From a virus, in the IMG/VR virus record IMGVR_UViG_3300050011_000549, positions 1 to 34,547 of that record: a stretch of DNA of 34,547 bases. One strand, written 5' to 3'. Shown here one piece after another: positions 1 to 6,844 of the stretch. Made by a program: the position numbers and the translations under genes. The notes below the pieces were generated by a model. It saw only the letters and a list, made by a program, of their open reading frames with translations. It made no database searches and had not been told where the DNA came from. Every line of letters starts with the position of its first letter. Within the stretch, counting starts at the first letter, position 1.

Positions 1-444
1 TTACTGGCCAGCGCTGACGAGGAATGTGCCGGCGGTACCGCCGCTCAGGCGAACAAAGCCGCCGCCCTTGACGGTGACGCTGGTGCAAGCCGCGAGGCCG
101 AGCGTGGTTGCGGGATTACCGTGCAGATCATAGCCGGTGATGTTCGAGCCCGATGGCCAGGTGCTGCCATCGGCACTGAACTGGAGGGCCTGGGCTGCCG
201 ATCCCGCCACCGTGCAATGGAACGTCACGCTACCATAGGCTCGGGCATCGAAAGTGGCGCCCGAGGTCGTTCCCGGTGTGTAGGATACCGGGACACTATA
301 GGCGGGCTGCATAGCCACCGGGTTGCCGCCAGGGATACCCTGCATGTTTACAGCGGCAGCTGCGCTCGTACCGGGAGCAGACTGGACGGCAGCTTGATTG
401 GCGGCCGACGCCGGCAGCGACTGGGATAGGGATGTTCCGGTCAA
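1..444 (-). CDS. Putative tail-tip or tail-fibre accessory protein (147 aa)
   Basis: No family recognised. The N-terminal third is Ala/Ser/Gln rich with no charged residues. The rest looks like a small beta-rich domain, alternating Gly, Ser, Thr and hydrophobic residues, and contains an FSADGSTWPSGSNITGYDL stretch typical of fibre or carbohydrate-contact modules. The start is a TTG at 444: a GGAGG lies five bases upstream (450-454) and no ATG is available until residue 34. The upstream gene's TGA falls between this Shine-Dalgarno and the TTG, so translation is probably coupled. As the most promoter-distal gene after the baseplate and fibre genes, a virion-tip role is inferred from position only. 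The stop codon coincides with the left edge of the window. Confidence 0.7.
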   Translation of the reverse strand: MTGTSLSQSLPASAANQAAVQSAPGTSAAAAVNMQGIPGGNPVAMQPAYSVPVSYTPGTTSGATFDARAYGSVTFHCTVAGSAAQALQFSADGSTWPSGSNITGYDLHGNPATTLGLAACTSVTVKGGGFVRLSGGTAGTFLVSAGQ

Positions 445-445
445 G

Positions 446-805
446 TCAGCCTCCGTAAAGATATGTGAGGGCGTAGCGCCAGGCGCCGCCGATCAGGTTG
501 AAGACGATCTCGAAGCCGCTGGCATCGGCCAGAAAGGTGGGTGAGCCCGCGATATTCGCGCCATTGCCGTTGATCGTGAGCAGGTGTGTGCTCCATGCCC
601 CGGCGCTATCGCGCACCACCACACGGCCGCCGGTCGCGGGCAGCGTCAGCGTCCAGCTGCCGGCGCTAGTGTCGGCCAGGATCACCTGGCCACTCTGGGC
701 GGTATAATTGGCCGTCTTGGCTTCAGGCGTCGCCAAAGCCACGGCAGCCGAGGTGACGGCTGCGGCCTCTTCGGCAAGCAGGCGGGCGACAGGATCTTCG
801 CTCAT
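446..805 (-). CDS. Putative tail fibre/tail-tip protein (119 aa)
   Basis: Hypothetical protein following the tail fibre gene. Residues 1-30 form an Ala-rich helix; the rest reads as a compact beta domain (VILADTSAGSWTLTLPATGG, then TINGNGANIAG) resembling the end domains of phage fibres, where a smooth hydrophobic/Gly/Thr pattern is common. The ATG at 805 is preferred over a TTG at 811 because GGGAG sits seven bases upstream of the ATG. The gene ends two bases before the TTG of the next gene. The function in receptor contact is inferred from its place after the baseplate genes, not from a recognised motif. Confidence 0.7.
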   Translation of the reverse strand: MSEDPVARLLAEEAAAVTSAAVALATPEAKTANYTAQSGQVILADTSAGSWTLTLPATGGRVVVRDSAGAWSTHLLTINGNGANIAGSPTFLADASGFEIVFNLIGGAWRYALTYLYGG

Positions 806-823
806 GATCAATCTCCCGAGTAA

Positions 824-1606
824 TTACGATCCGAAGGCGATGACATAGGGTGTGGTCGAGCCATCAAGGCCGCCGCCAGACTGGATGAAGACGGCGATCC
901 CCCCCGTGGTCGCCGCTCCCGATGTCTGGATGCTGGGCGTGCCATTGCTGTAGAAACTGCCGGACGTGTTCAGGGTGGGGAAGCAAAACGCGCCAGCATT
1001 GGCGAAGGGAACCGGAAAATTCACCGTCTGCGTCCCGTTGACGTTGACGGCCGAACCCACCGCGAACTGCAGGTAATACTGCGTTCCGCCGATCATGATC
1101 CCGATCGCCATGCCATTGGCATTAGAGGCGTAAGAGTTGACCTGCCCCACCAACAGCGCGGCGTGTAGAGCGGCCATTGTGGCAATCTGGGTGGTATTCG
1201 TGCCGGGTGCCGCTGTCGGCGCGGTGGGCGTGCCGGTGAGGGCCGGCGAAGCAAGTGGCGCATAGGTCGCCAGTGCCGCCGCGATCGCGGCCGACACCTC
1301 GGCCGGATTGTCGAGGCCGGCCACGGCCGCCGCCAGAGAGGATGTAGCCGCCGCAACCGTCTCATAAGTGCTGGTCCGCGATGCCACATAGGCGATGATC
1401 GCCTGGCGCAGCTGGGTGTTGTCGGCCGGGTTGAGCACCAGCCCCTGCCACTCGATCAGCGAGGTGATCTCCTCCTGCATCGCGGTCAGCGCGGCGGCAT
1501 TGGGCGTCGTGCCGGCCTGCCCCGTGGCGGGGTTGTAATCCTGATAGGTATTCTTGCCCGCACCCGCGCCATTGACGAGGAAATTGGCGCCTGAAACCCG
1601 CTGCAT
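824..1606 (-). CDS. Tail fibre protein
   Basis: A 260-residue protein immediately downstream of the gp48-like baseplate gene, the position of the Mu fibre gene S. Residues 1-60 are a baseplate-proximal helical region. Residues 110-135 contain the PLASPALTGTPTAPTA-type repeat common to phage tail fibres, followed by TNTTQIATMAAL, the short collagen-free linker seen before gp53-like fibre ends. Residues 160-260 are Gly/Asn/Ser rich with an NFPVPFANAGAFCFPT segment similar to gp53-like C-terminal domains. The fibre is short compared with Mu S (about 500 aa), and no chaperone U or invertible segment follows, so host-range switching of the Mu type is not supported here. Confidence 0.8.
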   Translation of the reverse strand: MQRVSGANFLVNGAGAGKNTYQDYNPATGQAGTTPNAAALTAMQEEITSLIEWQGLVLNPADNTQLRQAIIAYVASRTSTYETVAAATSSLAAAVAGLDNPAEVSAAIAAALATYAPLASPALTGTPTAPTAAPGTNTTQIATMAALHAALLVGQVNSYASNANGMAIGIMIGGTQYYLQFAVGSAVNVNGTQTVNFPVPFANAGAFCFPTLNTSGSFYSNGTPSIQTSGAATTGGIAVFIQSGGGLDGSTTPYVIAFGS

Positions 1607-1607
1607 G

Positions 1608-2213
1608 TCAGCTGCTCCCGTAGTTGAAAATGAGGGTGCCCCACGCGGGCTGGTAGCGCTCGAACAGCGCCTCGATCACGCCGGTGCGCACGTAGCCGAG
1701 CGGATCACCGCACTGTGACGCGCCGACCTGAAAGGCATAGACGATGGGGTTGGGCATATTGACCTGCCACAGGAACCACAGCGATCCATCGCCGCTCAGC
1801 TGGTCGCGGCCGGTCATGCCGTAGCCGCAGCCCCAGGGCTGGTATTTGGTGATGGTGATCATGGCGCCCAGCTGGGCCGCCAGCGCGATGAAATAGGCAG
1901 CCGACTGGCCCCCGATCGCGGTGAGCCGCATCAGCAGCCACAGCCGCCGTTCCACCAGCGATTGCTGCGCGCCGCCCACGGCCGGATCGGGCAGATCACA
2001 CACGCGCTCCCAATCAGGCAGCAACTGGCTCGTGGTGCGCGGGTCGGCCTCGTCATAAAGGCCGGCGGCGGAGGCATCCACATCAGCCAGCACCTGGGCA
2101 AAGGCGCCCAGCAGCAGGGTCAGATTGGCCGAGGGATCGCGGGTGAGCGCGGAGCCGGGCGGCAGATGCTGCTGCAGCACCTTCAGATAGTCGGTGGCGG
2201 TTTTCACACCCAT
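1608..2213 (-). CDS. Mu gp48-like baseplate protein (DUF2313)
   Basis: 201 residues. It matches the Mu gp48 / DUF2313 family in length, in its position between gp47 and the fibre gene, and in the N-terminal pattern of a short helical lead (DYLKVLQQHLPPG), then LTLLLGAFAQVLADVDASAAGLYDEADPRT and a PDWER motif. In this family the protein helps connect the baseplate wedge to the fibres. The ATG at 2213 overlaps the end of gp47 by 10 bases; the open frame extends upstream but inside gp47. The C-terminal half has three cysteines and a GCGYGMTGRDQL segment whose role is not known to me. Confidence 0.88.
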   Translation of the reverse strand: MGVKTATDYLKVLQQHLPPGSALTRDPSANLTLLLGAFAQVLADVDASAAGLYDEADPRTTSQLLPDWERVCDLPDPAVGGAQQSLVERRLWLLMRLTAIGGQSAAYFIALAAQLGAMITITKYQPWGCGYGMTGRDQLSGDGSLWFLWQVNMPNPIVYAFQVGASQCGDPLGYVRTGVIEALFERYQPAWGTLIFNYGSS

Positions 2214-3244
2214 GTGATCACCCCCATGGTGGTGATGCTGCCCGCCGCCACGGTGACGTTCGCCACCGGCTCGGACAGGACGAAATCGACGACGCCGGCG
2301 GCGGCCGAGATGGTCGCGCTGATCTGGGTGAGCGGCAGCGTGCCGCCCGGCACACAGGTGCTGGCGATCAGATCTGCCTGATCGGTCTGCACCGCGTTCC
2401 GGATTGCCGCACCGTCGGGCTCCAGATGGAGCGAGTAGTTGAGCGGAACCGGGGTTGGCGCGATGGCATAGGCCGCGCCCGGCGCCGGGGCCATCAGATC
2501 GAGCACCGCCTGCACCGCCGCGACATCGGCGCTCTGCGGGATCGGATTGACGCGATCGTCGCACATGAACAGCACGCCGACAGTGCCGGCGCCATTCCAG
2601 CCCTTCACCGCCCAGGCGCGGGTGACGCCGGGCACGGAAAGCGCCCACTCCTCGTAATCGGACAGCGATCCGCCCTGCGGCGTCTGGCGGATGCGGATCA
2701 GCAGCCGGGCGAGCAGCTCGGGCGCCGTTTCCATGTCGGCGCCGGCCGACAGGCCATAGCTGGTCACTGTGGACGACACGCCGCTGACCGGCGACATCAG
2801 CGTCAGCGTCGCGCCGTCGCCAAAATTGGTCATGGCCCCGGCGGAAAGGCAGGTGACCGTGCCCTCGGCCTCGCCGCCCACCAGCGTCACATCGGCATCC
2901 AGCGCATATTGCACGCCATCGGCACGGGTCATCACCGCACCGGCAAAGATCGTGCCGATGCCGCCGGTAAACGCGACGACACCCGTTGCCGGCGTCGGCA
3001 CCTTCAGGGTGAGACCCCAGATGCCGGCCCAGCGGATCAGCGCGTTCTTGCTGGCGGTGTCGTAGATGATGTCCTTGGCGACAGTGTCGATATCACCATA
3101 CAGGCCATCGACCCCGCCGCTCAGCGCCTTGGCCAGCACACCCAGCATCGAGCGGGGCAGCGTGGGGTCGCGCCGCATGGCGCTCACGATCGCGGCATTC
3201 GTCTGCAGCGAGATCGTGTCGATATCGGGCGTGTAATAGGTCAT
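2204..3244 (-). CDS. Baseplate J-like wedge protein (Mu gp47)
   Basis: 346 residues, the usual size for the baseplate J / gp47 family of contractile tails, related to T4 gp6, which forms the baseplate wedge ring. Features include the N-terminal RRDPTLPRSMLGVLAKALSG helix, a GLTLKVPTPATGVVAFTGG beta segment and the family's conserved TPQGGSLSDYEEWAL motif around residue 190, followed by VPGVTRAWAV. Its ATG overlaps the TGA of the gp46-like gene as ATGA. Gene order gp45-gp46-gp47-gp48 is exactly that of Mu. Confidence 0.95.
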   Translation of the reverse strand: MTYYTPDIDTISLQTNAAIVSAMRRDPTLPRSMLGVLAKALSGGVDGLYGDIDTVAKDIIYDTASKNALIRWAGIWGLTLKVPTPATGVVAFTGGIGTIFAGAVMTRADGVQYALDADVTLVGGEAEGTVTCLSAGAMTNFGDGATLTLMSPVSGVSSTVTSYGLSAGADMETAPELLARLLIRIRQTPQGGSLSDYEEWALSVPGVTRAWAVKGWNGAGTVGVLFMCDDRVNPIPQSADVAAVQAVLDLMAPAPGAAYAIAPTPVPLNYSLHLEPDGAAIRNAVQTDQADLIASTCVPGGTLPLTQISATISAAAGVVDFVLSEPVANVTVAAGSITTMGVITWV

Positions 3245-3720
3245 GCGACGCCCCCCCAGCTCAGTTCGTCGGTGTGGGTGCTGGTGGTGCCATCCGGCCA
3301 GGTCGCGGTGATGCTGAAGCCCAGCACGCCAAGGCGCGGATACCAGACGCTGATCGCGAGTGCGGTGGCGTAGCCGTCCTCGGTCATCCAGGCGAAGGCC
3401 TCGGCGAGGATCTTCTTGGCCTTCACCAGATTGGCGGCGGACTGGACCTCACGCTCGAACAGCCACAGGCGGCTGCCGATGCGGTCGGGGTTGGCGCCAT
3501 TGCCGGCTTGCGGGCGGGCGAGCGGCTGCACCCGGTCGCCCCACCATCCGCGCGGATCGGCACCGGCCGGCAAATTGTCATCGGCATGGGCGCGCCGATC
3601 GACGAAGGCCGAAAGGATCACCGCGCCGGTCCAGCCATCATCGGTGGCAAGATCGGTATCGGTCAGCACCAGATCGAAGCCCTGAAAGGCGGGGTTCAGG
3701 CCAAGCACCAGATCCGTCAT
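3241..3720 (-). CDS. Mu gp46-like baseplate protein (GP46/gpW-gp25 type)
   Basis: 159 residues starting at the ATG that overlaps the gp45 stop (ATGA). It corresponds by position and length to Mu gp46, a wedge protein related to T4 gp25. Seen directly are an N-terminal beta region with a DLVLTDTDLATDDGW stretch, an LSAFVDRRAHADD segment, and a conserved-looking GSRLWLFER motif near residue 90 preceded by NPDRIGSRLW. The C-terminal ITATWPDG/TDELSW beta strands fit the family. The longer open frame upstream (to 3849) overlaps gp45 and has arginine-rich shadow composition, so it was not used. Confidence 0.9.
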   Translation of the reverse strand: MTDLVLGLNPAFQGFDLVLTDTDLATDDGWTGAVILSAFVDRRAHADDNLPAGADPRGWWGDRVQPLARPQAGNGANPDRIGSRLWLFEREVQSAANLVKAKKILAEAFAWMTEDGYATALAISVWYPRLGVLGFSITATWPDGTTSTHTDELSWGGVA

Positions 3721-4277
3721 GCCGCTGTCACCTTGCTGCTGCCGGAGGTAATCACGCCGCCCGAAACCGTGTCTCCCACGCGCGCCACCGCCGCGCCGCC
3801 TTCGCCGCCCAGCTGCACGTCGCCGGCCACCTGAAGATTGCCGGTGCACGCCACGTTGGGAGCATCGAGCGTGATGGTTTGCGGCGTGTAGATGGTGATG
3901 CCGGTGGCGGACATGCGCACCAGCTGACCGCGAAAATCGTACATCGCGACATCGCCGCCTGGCAGCCCGGTGAGGCGATAGCGGCGGTCATCCACGGCGA
4001 TCACCACGCCATGTGCCTTCACACCATTCACGGCCAGCACCAGCGCCTCGGCACCTTCCAGCGGCGAGGCGGTAAAGCCATATTGCTGAAACCGCTCCAG
4101 ATCGTCGGCCAGCTCCGCACCCGCCGGGCCGCCGCTAGCCTGCGGCATCGCGCGTAGCTGCACCTGCACCCGCTGCAGCGCTGCCGCATCGTTCACGAGT
4201 GTGATCACCCCGCGCAGCACCATGCCGCGCACGGCCCGCCCCAGCGGCGCAACCACCTTGTTGATCAAGCGGATCAT
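3717..4277 (-). CDS. Baseplate spike protein, Mu gp45 / gpV type
   Basis: 186 residues. The protein has the three parts expected of Mu gp45, the trimeric membrane-piercing spike: an N-terminal helix and OB-fold (residues 1-110, including LQRVQVQLRAMP and LTGLPGGDVAMYDFRGQ), then a repetitive beta-helix (ATGITIYTPQTITLDAPNV, CTGNLQVAGDVQLGG) and a short tail with VARVGDTVSGGVITSGSSKV. No terminal HxH iron-binding motif of the kind found in P2 V/Mu gp45 is visible at the C-terminus, which is an oddity. It overlaps the P-like gene as ATGA. Confidence 0.92.
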   Translation of the reverse strand: MIRLINKVVAPLGRAVRGMVLRGVITLVNDAAALQRVQVQLRAMPQASGGPAGAELADDLERFQQYGFTASPLEGAEALVLAVNGVKAHGVVIAVDDRRYRLTGLPGGDVAMYDFRGQLVRMSATGITIYTPQTITLDAPNVACTGNLQVAGDVQLGGEGGAAVARVGDTVSGGVITSGSSKVTAA

Positions 4278-5344
4278 TTGGTGGCTCCGCTGTTATCGTA
4301 GGGGTCTTCGTAGGGCAGCGTTTCGGGCACGAAGGCGGAAAGCCGGGTGCATTTCAGGTCCGTCACCTTGCCGCCGTCATCGAGCGCGAGTTTCACGCCA
4401 CTCACCAGCAGGCTCTCGTGCAGCCCGAGGAAATCATCCTCCACCCGCACCATGCTGTTGGGCTCGTAGATGGCGCCCTTGGCATCGCGCCAGCCCTGCA
4501 CCTTGATGGTGCAGTTGCGCGCCTTGCCCGAGCGGTGCGCGGCTTCCCACTTCGCGCGCCTTGGCAGGAAGTCCTGGCTCACCGTGTTGCATTCCACGCT
4601 GACGATCAGCGGGCGATAGCGGGTGACGTTGGGGTCCTTGGCATGGGCGAAGGCGCCGTTGGAAACGCGCGGGTCGGAATAGGTATCGCCGCCGCCGGGG
4701 AATTGCCCCAGCACGTAATAGTCCGAGAAGGTATCCTTGCCCGAAAGGCTGCCCGAGGCGGAAAGGATCGCGCCGCCCAGCTTCAGCTCGGCCAGCGCCG
4801 GGCCGGCGCCAGGCACGGTCAACAGCAGATTGCCCAGCCCATCGGGCATGGCGGTCACGCCATAGAGGCGAAGCGCCCTCTCAAGGCATTCCCAAACGCT
4901 CTCGCCCATCTGGATATCATGCCCGGCCAGCACCTTGTCGGTGATCGCCACGCTCGATTTGATCGCGATACCATAGGGCTTCAGCAGCACTCGCGCGATG
5001 TCCATCACGCTCACGCCATTCCAGCCGCCCGAGCCGTCGACGATCGCCGAACAATCGACCAGATCGCCGGTGCGATCGCGGCCCTTGATCGAAACGGTGT
5101 GGCTGGTGCTGTCGTAGGACGGGTCGATATCGTCCGTCCATCCGGTGATCAGCGGGGTGTCGTCGATCGCCAATTGGAAGGGCAGCCCCGGCGGGATGCG
5201 ATGGGTGGCCTGGCTGCCCGGCCACTGCTCTGTAACGCTCAAGGAGAAGCTGCCGGAAGGCGCGCCCAGCTCGCGGTCGATCGAGACGGCGGTCCAGCCA
5301 GTGTAGATCTGGCCACCCACCTTGAGCTGCACGATATCGCTCAT
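4274..5344 (-). CDS. P: Baseplate hub protein (Mu P / gp44)
   Basis: 356 residues, close to Mu P (379). P-family proteins are the T4 gp27-like trimeric hub that the spike sits on. Diagnostic stretches are VQLKVGGQIYTGWTAVSIDRELG near the N-terminus, SVTEQWP, the GWTDDIDPSYDSTSHTVSIKGRDRTGDLVDCSA strand pair (residues 70-100), and EGGGDTYSDP-like and RYRPLIVSVE segments in the second half. The start overlaps the stop of the preceding circularisation-protein ORF as ATGA. No copy of the 25-bp late element was found upstream of it, in contrast to Mu where gene P has its own late promoter. Confidence 0.93.
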   Translation of the reverse strand: MSDIVQLKVGGQIYTGWTAVSIDRELGAPSGSFSLSVTEQWPGSQATHRIPPGLPFQLAIDDTPLITGWTDDIDPSYDSTSHTVSIKGRDRTGDLVDCSAIVDGSGGWNGVSVMDIARVLLKPYGIAIKSSVAITDKVLAGHDIQMGESVWECLERALRLYGVTAMPDGLGNLLLTVPGAGPALAELKLGGAILSASGSLSGKDTFSDYYVLGQFPGGGDTYSDPRVSNGAFAHAKDPNVTRYRPLIVSVECNTVSQDFLPRRAKWEAAHRSGKARNCTIKVQGWRDAKGAIYEPNSMVRVEDDFLGLHESLLVSGVKLALDDGGKVTDLKCTRLSAFVPETLPYEDPYDNSGATK

Positions 5345-6108
5345 GATGCTGCCCCCGGACTGAGGATGGTCAGCATGCCCGCGCCGACGAACAGCGGATT
5401 GGCGATGTCGTTGCGCGCCACGATATCGGGCGCCATCGTCGGATCATCATAGATCCGGCTGGCCAGCACCAGCGCCGGCACGTCGCCCACATTGACCCAG
5501 CTTACCAGCGCCGTGGCTTGTGCCGCGCGGGTGTTGATATCGGCCACCAGCGCGGTCTTGAGGGCACGGAAAGAGGCCCGCATCCTGCGCGAGGATGCAT
5601 TGCGGATGGCGTCATCGATCCGCCGGGCCAGATCATCGCCCAGCGCGAAGGCGGCCTGCTGGGTGGCAAAGGTTGTGGTGGCCGAGGCACGCACCGCCTC
5701 GATCAGTGCCTGATTGGTCACCAGCGCCTGAAGCGCGTCGCGATTGGCGCCGATCTGCAGGGCATAAACGCCGTTCCACACCCACGGCCAGGTCCAGTTG
5801 GCGGCGGCCAGCTGATCGGCGAGCTGAAGCAGATCGACGCTAGTGCCGGCGAAGGCCTGCACCAGGGCAATGAGGCTGCTGGCCAGCGTGGCCGGCGTGG
5901 AGATCAGGATTGAGAGATTGGCGCTGACGGCGTCGATCTGCGCGAGCAGCGACAGCCCGGAGACGGCCGAGATGTCGATCGCGCCGCTGGCCGAGGTCGC
6001 AGCGGCCACCGATGCGGAAAAGTCGATGCTAGTGGCGGCGGCGCGCAGCACGGCCAGTAGCACCGCCGTGTCCGCCTCGGCGGCCGAGATCAGCGTGCCG
6101 CTGCTCAT
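5341..6108 (-). CDS. C-terminal half of a Mu N/gp43-like DNA circularisation protein
   Basis: 255 residues, starting at an ATG that overlaps the TGA of the upstream 84-aa gene as ATGA. The C-terminus (residues 228-250) has the order expected for the end of Mu N family proteins: RIYDD, PTMAPDIVARNDI, NPLFVGAGMLTIL. The rest is Ala/Leu-rich helix with alternating AALV and RAS stretches. In Mu and most relatives this is fused to the DNA_circ_N domain in one protein of about 490 residues. Here that domain is encoded separately at 6356-6841, so the family member appears divided into at least two polypeptides. The assignment rests on the C-terminal motif and on position between tape measure and P. 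Confidence 0.75.
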   Translation of the reverse strand: MSSGTLISAAEADTAVLLAVLRAAATSIDFSASVAAATSASGAIDISAVSGLSLLAQIDAVSANLSILISTPATLASSLIALVQAFAGTSVDLLQLADQLAAANWTWPWVWNGVYALQIGANRDALQALVTNQALIEAVRASATTTFATQQAAFALGDDLARRIDDAIRNASSRRMRASFRALKTALVADINTRAAQATALVSWVNVGDVPALVLASRIYDDPTMAPDIVARNDIANPLFVGAGMLTILSPGAAS

Positions 6109-6359
6109 GCCCGAAACTCGCGATTGACGATAAAGCGGCAGCTCGCCCGCACCCGGCTGACCACACCATTGACCGAGATGCTGAACTGCAGCCTCCAGCC
6201 ATTGGGATAATCGGCGCGCACGCGGCGGATGCGGCCATCGGCCTGGCGCCACAGCGTCACACCCACCGGCGTCTCGCCCGCGCCGATCGGCATGATGTCA
6301 TGCAGCAGCGGGGTGGTGCGCGCGATATCGCCGGCATGTTCGGTGAAGCGCGCCTTCAT
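6105..6359 (-). CDS. Small protein within the split circularisation-protein locus (84 aa)
   Basis: Not recognised. 84 residues, basic, predicted beta-rich: GVTLWRQADGRIRRVRADYPNGWRLQFSISVNG followed by a short arginine-containing tail. Both ends overlap neighbours as ATGA, so it is an integral member of the tail operon and not a shadow. It lies exactly where the middle of a single-chain Mu N protein would be expected, between the N-terminal and C-terminal parts. It could be a genuinely separate tail component or a rebuilt middle segment; the sequence alone does not decide this. Confidence 0.7.
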   Translation of the reverse strand: MKARFTEHAGDIARTTPLLHDIMPIGAGETPVGVTLWRQADGRIRRVRADYPNGWRLQFSISVNGVVSRVRASCRFIVNREFRA

Positions 6360-6841
6360 GCCAGGCCTCCCGCGAAGCCCGAGTTGAAGCTGGCAGAATT
6401 GGCGTTGGTGGCGTTGGTGGCCGCCGTGGCAGACCCTTGTGCGGTGTCGGCGGTGGGCGTCGTCACCACGTCGTCACCGCTTTCCACGAAGATCAGCTGG
6501 AAACGGATGATGTTCTGCTCGTTGATATAGTCGATGCTGCGGGTCCAGTCATCGACCATGACCTGAAGCTGGCCGTAGGACGGGTGGATCAGCAGCCCCG
6601 AGCCACCGGCATCGAGCGCGTCGACGAACTTGTCGCTCGCATCAAACGTGCCGTCCACGCCGACGAAATAGGCGTCGAACGAGAACTGCTTCTGCTTGGA
6701 ACCGAGATCCTCGGCCTTGGGCTTGTCGCGCAGCGGATACTGGTGATTGGCCAGCCGCCGGCCGCCGCGCAGCTTGTCCTTCTGCACCTGGAACGCCACG
6801 CCCCGGAACGAGGCATCGTCGAGTTCATCGAGCCATGCCAT
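6356..6841 (-). CDS. DNA circularisation protein N-terminal domain (Mu N/gp43-like)
   Basis: 161 residues. The whole ORF matches the DNA_circ_N domain: start motif DASFRGVAFQVQKD, then GGRRLANHQYPLRDKPKAEDLG, the FSFDAYFVG strand, LIHPSYGQLQV and a RFQLIFVESGDD end. In the family this domain sits at the N-terminus of the Mu N protein, part of the tail and described as needed to circularise infecting DNA. Here it stops after a low-complexity Ala/Thr/Asn tail. The start lies three bases after the tape measure stop. Confidence 0.88.
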   Translation of the reverse strand: MAWLDELDDASFRGVAFQVQKDKLRGGRRLANHQYPLRDKPKAEDLGSKQKQFSFDAYFVGVDGTFDASDKFVDALDAGGSGLLIHPSYGQLQVMVDDWTRSIDYINEQNIIRFQLIFVESGDDVVTTPTADTAQGSATAATNATNANSASFNSGFAGGLA

Positions 6842-6844
6842 CGC

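Noticed and set aside
5355-5375. Small inverted repeat CTGA-GGATGG-TCAG upstream of P, considered as a third late element
   Set aside because: Spacing and flanks differ from the 25-bp element and the sequence is inside a coding region; likely chance.
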